From contig CAUZIZ010000001.1 of NCBI GenBank assembly GCA_963579905.1, positions 1 to 64,000 on the forward strand: a stretch of 64,000 nt of DNA. Direction: 5' to 3'. The notes under the pieces were generated by a model, which ran no database searches, was not told the DNA's origin, and saw only the letters and a program-made list of their open reading frames with translations. The translations under genes were made by a program, and so were the position numbers. Of the stretch, positions 58,307 to 64,000 are shown one piece after another; the stretch's first letter is position 1, and the number at the start of each line of letters is the position of its first letter. The stretch comes from CAUZIZ01 sp963579905. GTDB taxonomy: Bacteria > Acidobacteriota > UBA6911 > RPQK01 > JAJDTT01.

Positions 58307-59755
58307 TCAACTCCCTTCCGGTTGCAGCCACCGCGCGATTTCTTGTGATGCTATCTCGATAACCCGTTCCAGTGTTCCCGGTTCGAGCAGGGCAATGGAC
58401 TCCTGGTAGATCCCCTTCCCGTAAAGATCCCGAGGGGGGAGATAACCGGGCAGCCACCCCTCGATCAGGGTGGTGACCAGGATCGGGGTCTGGGGAAAAC
58501 GGCTGCGCAGCTCTTGCTGCAAAAGACTGTAGGGTTCGCCCTCGATTGAAAGCCAGAAAGCGTCTCCCAGGTGCCACAAGACCATCCGGTAGGGGTACTT
58601 TCCGAGGGGAAGTTGAGAGAGACGGGCCTGTCGCCGCCGCGCTCGCTCGGCGCTGGCACGCAGCTGCTGCTCCTTGACCGGGTCGTCGCCGCTTTGGGCC
58701 TGTTGCTCCGCCTCCTCTAATCCAACTAGCTCAGAATTCGCGCTATCGGCCCTGTCCAGATCTCCCCGGTAGGGCAGCTCGACCGTCCAGGAACGGCTCC
58801 GCCAGCGGCTCTTCGAAAGTCTCTCTGACTCTTCCAGAGACTCATGGCCCCACTCACCGAGAGTAGCTCCCGATTCCACCGGACCTCGATAGCGCATCCG
58901 TGTAGCAGGGGGTGGCAGAGATTCCAACGCAGAGAGTGCGGCGTAACCGAGCTGTCGTCCATTGGCATCAGCCACCGCGGGATCCCCGACGAATCCGTTG
59001 CGTGGCCCCAGGTCTCCCGACGCTCCTTGCAGAAACACGCAAGGTACACCGGTCGCCAGCTCTACCACTTCGCGCATTGCTCCAGGATAATCGGGGCTGA
59101 TCTCGTTGTTCTTCCAAGCCAGAGTCGTGGGATGACAGGCGTAGTTCACCAGGGTTGCCAGCAGGTCGCCTCGGCCGTTGTTGACACGAGCCAGCCAGAC
59201 CGTCTGATCTGCTGCCTGGTGAGGATTGAAGCCGCAGACGAACCTGTGTCGCTCCTCGTCCCAGAAATCCCGGTGTGTGGCAAGGGAGCAGGTTCCCGCA
59301 GCGTAGGCGATGGTTGCGGGCCGCATCAAGTCTAGCGCCTCCTGCACAGCATCTGTGACCTCTTCGATCAGTTCCTGCATGTAGGGAAGCATCATCTCCC
59401 CCCCCGGAAGCTGATGCCGGCCAAGGTCCAATAGGCCAGCGGCATGAGTGTGGGAGAAGGTGACCACGAGATCCTGGGGTAGGATGGACGCCGCCAGGCA
59501 GACGCGTTCCTTCAGTCGGGTCATCTCCGGGCTCATGAGGAGACAGTGATCGATCGCGACGAGGACGCAGCGGGAGTTCTCGTCTGCGCCCGCCTGTAGT
59601 GCAACCGCCGTGGTCGTCAGCGGTCGGTGGATTCCCGTTGAACGATCATGCGTCGCTGCACCCCACATCCGGTGGTACATTCCTATCGGGGGAGTGATGT
59701 CACGCCGCGCGATGCCAAAGCAGCAGATCGTCTGGGGAGTGTCAAAGTGAGTCAT
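58307..59755 (-). CDS. Neutral-ceramidase-like hydrolase
   Basis: 482 residues without a clear signal peptide. Matches the N-terminal catalytic domain of neutral/alkaline ceramidases: IARRDITPPIGMYHRMWG, VTFSHTHAAGLLDLGRHQLP (zinc His-x-His region), LVNYACHPTTL, FLQGASGDLGPRNG with the catalytic Ser region, and EGWLPGYLPPRDLYG near the end. Bacterial homologues of this form (no C-terminal Ig-like domain) are common in glycan-degrading phyla and most lack tested substrates. An N-acyl amide substrate is likely. Confidence 0.82.
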   Translation of the reverse strand: MTHFDTPQTICCFGIARRDITPPIGMYHRMWGAATHDRSTGIHRPLTTTAVALQAGADENSRCVLVAIDHCLLMSPEMTRLKERVCLAASILPQDLVVTFSHTHAAGLLDLGRHQLPGGEMMLPYMQELIEEVTDAVQEALDLMRPATIAYAAGTCSLATHRDFWDEERHRFVCGFNPHQAADQTVWLARVNNGRGDLLATLVNYACHPTTLAWKNNEISPDYPGAMREVVELATGVPCVFLQGASGDLGPRNGFVGDPAVADANGRQLGYAALSALESLPPPATRMRYRGPVESGATLGEWGHESLEESERLSKSRWRSRSWTVELPYRGDLDRADSANSELVGLEEAEQQAQSGDDPVKEQQLRASAERARRRQARLSQLPLGKYPYRMVLWHLGDAFWLSIEGEPYSLLQQELRSRFPQTPILVTTLIEGWLPGYLPPRDLYGKGIYQESIALLEPGTLERVIEIASQEIARWLQPEGS

Positions 59756-59776
59756 GTGATCTAACCGTGCCAGTGG

Positions 59777-60826
59777 CTATAAATCTTCCAGGTCCAGCCC
59801 CGACAACAACTTCGCCGCCTGCCCTCGCTTAGCAGGATCGGGATCGCGCGCGATGATCCGCTCAAGGATCGATCGTGAGTCCGGGTCGCCCTGGGCTGCC
59901 AGTTCGAGTCCCATCTGATCCCGTCGCTCGAAATAGCTGGCATCGAAGGTCTCGATCCGTAACTCCCATTGGCGCCAGTAGTATTTCAGGGGATCGGCAG
60001 CTGGCCAGTCAGCGTAGATTGCTTCCCACGAGTGCCTCCGGTCGTGGGGCTTGAGGCTGTCGGCAGTGATGGGATCGGACACCCTCTGATAGCGGCCGTC
60101 AATGGAAAGACGGAGTCGGTCCCCCCGGTTGGGGAGCCCCTTGTGTACGACCATGCTGTGGAAGATGATCACGTCGCCCTGCTCAATGGGACTGTTCACC
60201 CACGCGTTTTCGAGCGGTTCGGTCACCGCTAATCCTCCGGCCCCCAGGGAGGGACGAAAATCATAAACGCCTCCTCGATGGGAGCCGGCGGCGATCTGAA
60301 GCCCCCCCATCTCGGCCGCAAGGCTGCTCAAAGGAATCCAGGCCGTGTAGGTCTCTTGCGTCCCCTGAATGTTGATGAAGTCCTGGTGCGGTGGCGTCGT
60401 GTATTCGTCCCGCTGCGGAAAGATCACGCGCCCGATCAGCCGCGGATGGGGGATGACGCCCCCCCCCAACATGCGCTCCAGAAACCGCAGCAGATTGGGA
60501 TGCTGCTGGAGGGCGTGGAAGGAACGGAGCCGGTAGACCTCGTGCAAAACATCCATGTAGGCATCTTGGGGTTCGACGTAAAAAGCGTCCGGATCGGCGA
60601 GGCCTTCCGCCGGGGAGGAATTCTTTTGCAGCCAGCCCGCTTCCTCAAGCTTAAGCAGCCACTCCGTCCGCAGACTTTCTAGGTCCCTCTTCGGGAGCAC
60701 ATTCCGGATGAAGAGATAGCCGTCACGTTTCATCCGACGGTAGAGTCCGGTGCCGCCTGCCAGCAATCCCGTCGAGTCCAGAAAAGGCTTCATTCCCAGA
60801 TTGTACCCCGGATCAATTGCAGTCAC
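59777..60826 (-). CDS. Phytanoyl-CoA dioxygenase (PhyH) family protein
   Basis: 349 residues. GTG 60826 has GGAGGG 8 bp upstream; ATG 60793 is the alternative. Fe(II)/2-oxoglutarate jelly roll: HQD in TTPPHQDFINIQGT, distal His in FHSMVVHKGLPNRG, and Arg in RLSIDGRYQ for 2-oxoglutarate. PhyH-type enzymes hydroxylate diverse small molecules (lipids, ectoine, natural products). The C-terminal ~90 residues extend beyond the core. The 5' end faces the symporter pseudogene. Confidence 0.88.
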   Translation of the reverse strand: MTAIDPGYNLGMKPFLDSTGLLAGGTGLYRRMKRDGYLFIRNVLPKRDLESLRTEWLLKLEEAGWLQKNSSPAEGLADPDAFYVEPQDAYMDVLHEVYRLRSFHALQQHPNLLRFLERMLGGGVIPHPRLIGRVIFPQRDEYTTPPHQDFINIQGTQETYTAWIPLSSLAAEMGGLQIAAGSHRGGVYDFRPSLGAGGLAVTEPLENAWVNSPIEQGDVIIFHSMVVHKGLPNRGDRLRLSIDGRYQRVSDPITADSLKPHDRRHSWEAIYADWPAADPLKYYWRQWELRIETFDASYFERRDQMGLELAAQGDPDSRSILERIIARDPDPAKRGQAAKLLSGLDLEDL

Positions 60827-60963
60827 CCAGTGTTCCCTCCGTGCACTCCGGACGTAGCTTTGACCTCCAGGCCAAAGTATCCTTCATCGTCGAACCGTGG
60901 GCTCGACAAAGTAAGGTAGGAGCAAAAGGGCCTGCCCTAACCTTGTGCCTGGAAGGACGAAAC

Positions 60964-62437
60964 ATGGACACCAGTCCGTTTACTGCCGTTGACTACTTGG
61001 TCGTCGTGTCCTACCTGCTCCTGGTGGTAGTAGCCGGAAGCTGGATGGGTAAAGGCCAGTCGACGGTCGCGGACTATTTCCTGGCGGGCCGGAAGATGAA
61101 CTGGTTCGTGGTCTGCGTCTCTGTTGCAGCGACGGATCTCAGCGCCATCTCCTTCACGGGGGTGCCGGCCTGGCTCTATGCCAAAGATCTGAAGTACACC
61201 ATGGGCGTCTTTCTGCTGCCCTTCATCCTATTGTTTGTCCTGTTCTACTTCATGCGCGTCTTCCACCGGCTCAAAGTCTTCACTACCTATGAGTACCTGT
61301 GCGTACCTGGAACATCGTTTCCACCCCGTGGCTCGAACGCTAACCTCCCTGCTGTTTCTAGGCCAGCGGGGAGCCTGGCTAGCCACCGTGAGTGGATTTC
61401 CGGTACTGGACTGTATCGCAACGGTAGGATCCCTGGCCACCCTCTACACCGTATTGGGTGGAATGAAGGCCGTTGTCTGGACCGACTTCGTCCAGTTCAT
61501 CGTCCTGGCCGGCGGCCTGCTTCTGATGATCGGCCTCCTGATGTCCTTCTTCTCCTGGGACGCCGGGGCCGTCTGGAGCCGTGCCGGAGAGCTGACTGCA
61601 CCTGTCACCGGAGGTCCCCATACCCGCCTCGTCGACTGGTCCCTGGATCTGGGCACGGAGGCCACGGTCTGGTCGGTCCTCTTTTTCATGTCCTTTTACC
61701 TGGTCGGAACTCAAGGGACCGATCAGGTAAACGTTCAGCGGTATCTCGCCGTCGGCAGCTTTCGATCCATGGCCAAATCGGTTATCGGTTCCGGCTTCGT
61801 CATCATGAGCATGATTCTTCTGCTGGCTTGGTTGGGACTACTGTTGGTGGTTTACTACGACCGTCACCCTCGACTAGCCGCCCAGGTCACCCGAGCTGAT
61901 ATGACCGTTCCCCATTTTGTGGCGAATGTTCTCCCGGAGGGGATTTGGGGTCTCATCCTGGCGGCGCTTCTGGCCGCCACCATGTCGAGTGTCGATTCGG
62001 CACTGAATTCCTTCGCCGCGGTCGGCGTCATGGACCTTTACCGCAGACATGTTCCAAAGAGGGCAAGCGCGGAGGCGCACCTGCTGCGAATGGGGCGTCA
62101 GATCACTCTGATAACGGGTGCTCTGGCCACCCTGGCGGCAGTCGGTGTGCGCACTATGCAGTCGACGGTGATCCAGACGGTGCACAGCCTGGCGTCCACT
62201 TTCGTGGGGCCGATCACCGGAATGTTTTTCCTGGGGGTCCTGACCAGCAGAGTCCGGGTACAGAGTATGTTGGTGGGTGCTTTTCTGGGTCTGGTAACTC
62301 CCGTCACCATCGCCTGGACACCCGCCGGACAGGACATCCACTGGATGTGGACCGCTCCGTCCAGTTCGATCGTGACGTTTGTGACAGGCTATACTCTCAG
62401 CCTGGTTTTAGACCCAAGCCGACCGGATTCAACTTGA
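60964..62437 (+). pseudogene. Sodium:solute symporter (SSS), frameshifted
   Basis: Starts at ATG 60964 (GGAAGGACG upstream) with DYFLAGRKMNWFVVCVSVAA and runs to ...VFTTYEYL; the rest, YLEHRFHPVARTLTSLLFLG onwards to MDLYRRHVPKRAS and the C-terminus, is in another frame. The break is a 10-bp duplication: GTACCTG occurs at 61293-61299 and again at 61303-61309, and removing 10 bp restores EYLEHRF. The stretch QRGAWLATVSGFPVLDCIAT also seems ~10-15 residues short for this helix. About 13 helices of a sugar or organic-acid:Na+ symporter; inactive unless the frameshift is a sequencing error. Confidence 0.85.
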
Positions 62438-62526
62438 AGAGTCTCCCTTGAAAAGAGGAACACGCAGTCCCTGGGTAGGAGAACGACGGCGTAACCTATC
62501 CGGCCCACCCATTCGGCGGTGTGTCT

Positions 62527-62634
62527 CTATTTGTTCTTCTTCTCTCGTTTCGCTTTTTTCTTTTCCTTCGGGCTAAGCTGGGCCTTCTTCTGTTGTTCCC
62601 TTTTGCCTTTGTCCTTGCTTCCCTTGTCACCCAT
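62527..62634 (-). CDS. Conserved Lys-rich small protein (35 aa)
   Basis: Starts MGDKGSKDKGKREQQKKAQL and ends in a KEKKKAKREKKNK-type tail; ATG 62634 has GGAG 8 bp upstream. Very similar short basic proteins (M-G-D-K-G-x-K-D-K-G-K) are annotated as hypothetical in many bacterial phyla. The high positive charge suggests nucleic-acid or ribosome contact, but no function is known. It would usually be missed because a longer, spurious frame includes it. Confidence 0.75.
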   Translation of the reverse strand: MGDKGSKDKGKREQQKKAQLSPKEKKKAKREKKNK

Positions 62635-62790
62635 ATCTGTTACTCCATGATTGAAAACTATTTCCCTAACCTTGTCAGATCGGCCTGACGTTTTCGGCAC
62701 CAAGGAAACCAGTGATCTATCTGACGCGCTGGGCGGGGGCGGTGCATACTCCATCCGAACGCCCTGGGAGCCGTCGAGCCCGGCGCGTCC

Positions 62791-62840
62791 TAGTCCCGCC
62801 CCCAGGAAGCCCCGGCCGCATCCGAGCAAGAACCTCTCTC
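62791..62840. repeat. Diverged family C unit
   Basis: On the minus strand GGGGCTTCCTGGGGGCGGGA matches the unit at 56793-56850; the GAAGTTTC ends are partly lost. Confidence 0.55.
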
Positions 62841-63016
62841 CTACTTCTGAGTTCATCGCCTGAACAGAAGGTTTTACTGCAGCTAACCCTATCCAGGAGT
62901 CCGCTTCAGCGGGCTCAAGTCTCACCTCACCCCGATACGCGGCCCCAAAAGAGGGTGTCGCAAAAGCCCACATCAGAATCCACGACGCTAAGGGAGCAGG
63001 TCTAGCTGCCATTTAT

Positions 63017-63514
63017 GTGATGGGCCCTTCATTCCTACTACAGAGCCTCGACTCGGGAATCAACTCTATTTCCTCGGTAGTAATCGGAGACTACTACCGC
63101 CGACTCAGAAAGGTAGCTTCTGGGGCCGGACAGGAACTGCGGTTGGCCCGGCTAGCTACGGTGGCTGCAAGTGCGGCCGCCACTCTCATCTGCTTTCTGC
63201 TGCACGCGATTCCCGCGGACCAGCGCGGTAACCTCTTCGACGTCACGGGCAGAATAACCAGCTCCCTGATCGGAAGCCTCGGCGGACTCATGCTTATCGC
63301 AATTCTGGAGCTCCGATGCAGCGGCAGAGCCGCCCGTTCCAGCTCCCTCTGTGGTATGGCTGTGGTCCTCATCTGGGCACAGGGACACTGGATATTTGGC
63401 CTTCCCGAACTGGCCTGGATGTGGGTCATTCCTGTCTCTACCGTGGTGACAGTGGGCGCCGGTGCAATCTTTTCTCAGGTAGGTGAGCCGCAGCAAGAAG
63501 GGTTCAGGAAATGA
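63017..63514 (+). pseudogene. Second SSS symporter, C-terminal fragment
   Basis: 165 residues: SLDSGINSISSVVIGDYYRR is the conserved helix-8 region of SSS transporters, followed by three to four helices (ATVAASAAATLICFLLHAIP, ITSSLIGSLGGLMLIAILEL). The N-terminal ~300 residues are gone, replaced by unrelated DNA. The stop overlaps the start of the next gene (ATGA), a trace of the former operon. Confidence 0.75.
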
Positions 63515-64000
63515 TCATCGGCGCCGGTGTCACTCACCCTGATTGGGCAGCCGCCTGGGGAAACTGGGGGCGTGTCGGAGTACAGAGGATCGTAGACGCC
63601 TGTGCCTCTGGAGACATCCGGCAGATCTACTGGAGAGCTGGATGCGGGGCGCGATTCTTCTACCCTAGTGCCTTCGAGGAAACCTTCAAAGGGGCGGCAC
63701 AAGAGGCCTGCGAGGTCCCAGAGTATTGGAAGGTCACACTGGCCCACACCGATTACCGGACCTGGGATCTTCTGCGTGAGGCTGTGGACTGCACGCTCAA
63801 AGCGGGCCTCCAACCCTGGGTCTGGTACAGCCTCTATGAAGAATCTCATGGCCAGGTTCCCCTGACTCGATTCGCCCAGGCACATCCAGAGTTCCGGGCA
63901 ATCGACAGGGATGGACGGAGCCGATCCTCTCGACTCAGCTTTGCCTTTGCCGAGGTACGGCAGCACAAGCTGGATCTGGTTGAAGAGATGATGGGGTACG
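63511..64000 (+). CDS. TIM-barrel glycosidase-like protein, 3' partial
   Basis: The frame from ATG 63511 is open to the window end (163 codons). No signal peptide is seen. Sequence such as DIRQIYWRAGCGARFFYPSA, AGLQPWVWYSLYEES and RFAQAHPEFRAIDRDGRS matches the N-terminal half of GH-like (beta/alpha)8 proteins of unknown specificity that are frequent in Planctomycetes and Acidobacteria. Coupled by ATGA to a symporter fragment, suggesting an uptake-and-cleavage operon before the transporter was lost. Confidence 0.7.
   Translation, partial: MIIGAGVTHPDWAAAWGNWGRVGVQRIVDACASGDIRQIYWRAGCGARFFYPSAFEETFKGAAQEACEVPEYWKVTLAHTDYRTWDLLREAVDCTLKAGLQPWVWYSLYEESHGQVPLTRFAQAHPEFRAIDRDGRSRSSRLSFAFAEVRQHKLDLVEEMMGY

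Larger units (their letters stand above)
62438..63016. other. Gap between symporter pieces
   Basis: Contains the 35-codon lysine-rich gene on the minus strand (62527-62634), a diverged family C unit (62791-62840) and the fusion point of the second symporter fragment. The long minus-strand frame that includes the small gene looks spurious above 62634. Confidence 0.6.

Noticed and set aside
62635..63012. Upstream extension of the 35-residue Lys-rich protein to 161 residues
   Set aside because: The extension covers a family C repeat and symporter-antisense sequence; the short form has a clear ribosome-binding site.
1..64000. CRISPR arrays, rRNA genes, known riboswitches
   Set aside because: No regularly spaced identical repeats, no rRNA-like sequence and no recognisable FMN, TPP, cobalamin or SAM riboswitch core was seen near ribF or other candidates.

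Overview
The window is about 58% GC and reads as chromosome of an uncultured-type bacterium, most likely an Acidobacteriota member. The grounds are: the order mreB-mreC-mreD-mrdA-rodA-rng-mazG-DUF1844, an RNase E/G with a long insert in its S1 domain, an integrase subfamily I associate with Acidobacteria, and many sulfatase, DUF1549/DUF1553 and DUF1501 proteins. Planctomycetes or another lineage rich in these families is not excluded. No rRNA gene and no CRISPR array was seen.

Layout. (1) 1-7.9 kb is an accessory island. It holds a Sel1-repeat protein cut by the window edge, a membrane protein, a pentapeptide-repeat protein, the tail of a P4-type integrase, a truncated second integrase and a small element (excisionase-like HTH genes, a zinc-ribbon protein, an intact tyrosine recombinase). 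The intact recombinase ends 14 bp from the 3' end of tRNA-Ala(GGC), a classical attachment position. (2) 8.0-24.2 kb is housekeeping: a PpiD-type chaperone, the rod-shape and elongasome operon, RNase G, MazG, DUF1844, an MBL hydrolase, RibF, GatC-GatA and an aldo/keto reductase. (3) 24.6-32.4 kb, minus strand, carries argB, argD, argC and a P-loop DUF1611-like gene as an arginine cluster, then rsmI (fused in frame to the first ~20 codons of a lost pdxJ), a GT2 glycosyltransferase and gltX. (4) 33-47 kb is catabolic and envelope: a D-aminoacylase-like lipoprotein, an SDR, a transaldolase-like protein, a beta-propeller glycosidase-like protein, a membrane sulfatase-fold protein paired with an SGNH protein, a Gfo/Idh/MocA - DapA-like - 2-hydroxyacid dehydrogenase sugar-acid set, and a LysM/M23 lipoprotein. 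(5) 47-64 kb holds a DUF1549/DUF1553 + DUF1501 pair, two formylglycine sulfatases, TIM-barrel glycosidase-like proteins, an amidohydrolase, a neutral-ceramidase-like enzyme, a PhyH dioxygenase and two broken sodium:solute symporters.

Intergenic DNA is dominated by repeats. Family A is MITE-like, 137-186 bp, three copies. Family C is a 56-bp unit with 8-bp inverted ends (GAAGTTTC/GAAACTTC). Family B is a ~200-bp unit with the same ends, often joined to C. Family D is a cruciform-forming group. At least four genes (argC, an SDR, gatA, a 2-hydroxyacid dehydrogenase) take their stop codon from the end of one of these repeats.

Gene decay is common: integrase fragments, a CocE-type esterase piece, a possible LuxR-type HTH piece, a symporter broken by a 10-bp duplication and a truncated second symporter. 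I did not find a clear new defence or biosynthetic system. The strongest unexplained signals are the repeats that supply stop codons, the pdxJ-rsmI fusion, the unknown 301-residue island protein and the P-loop protein leading the arginine cluster.
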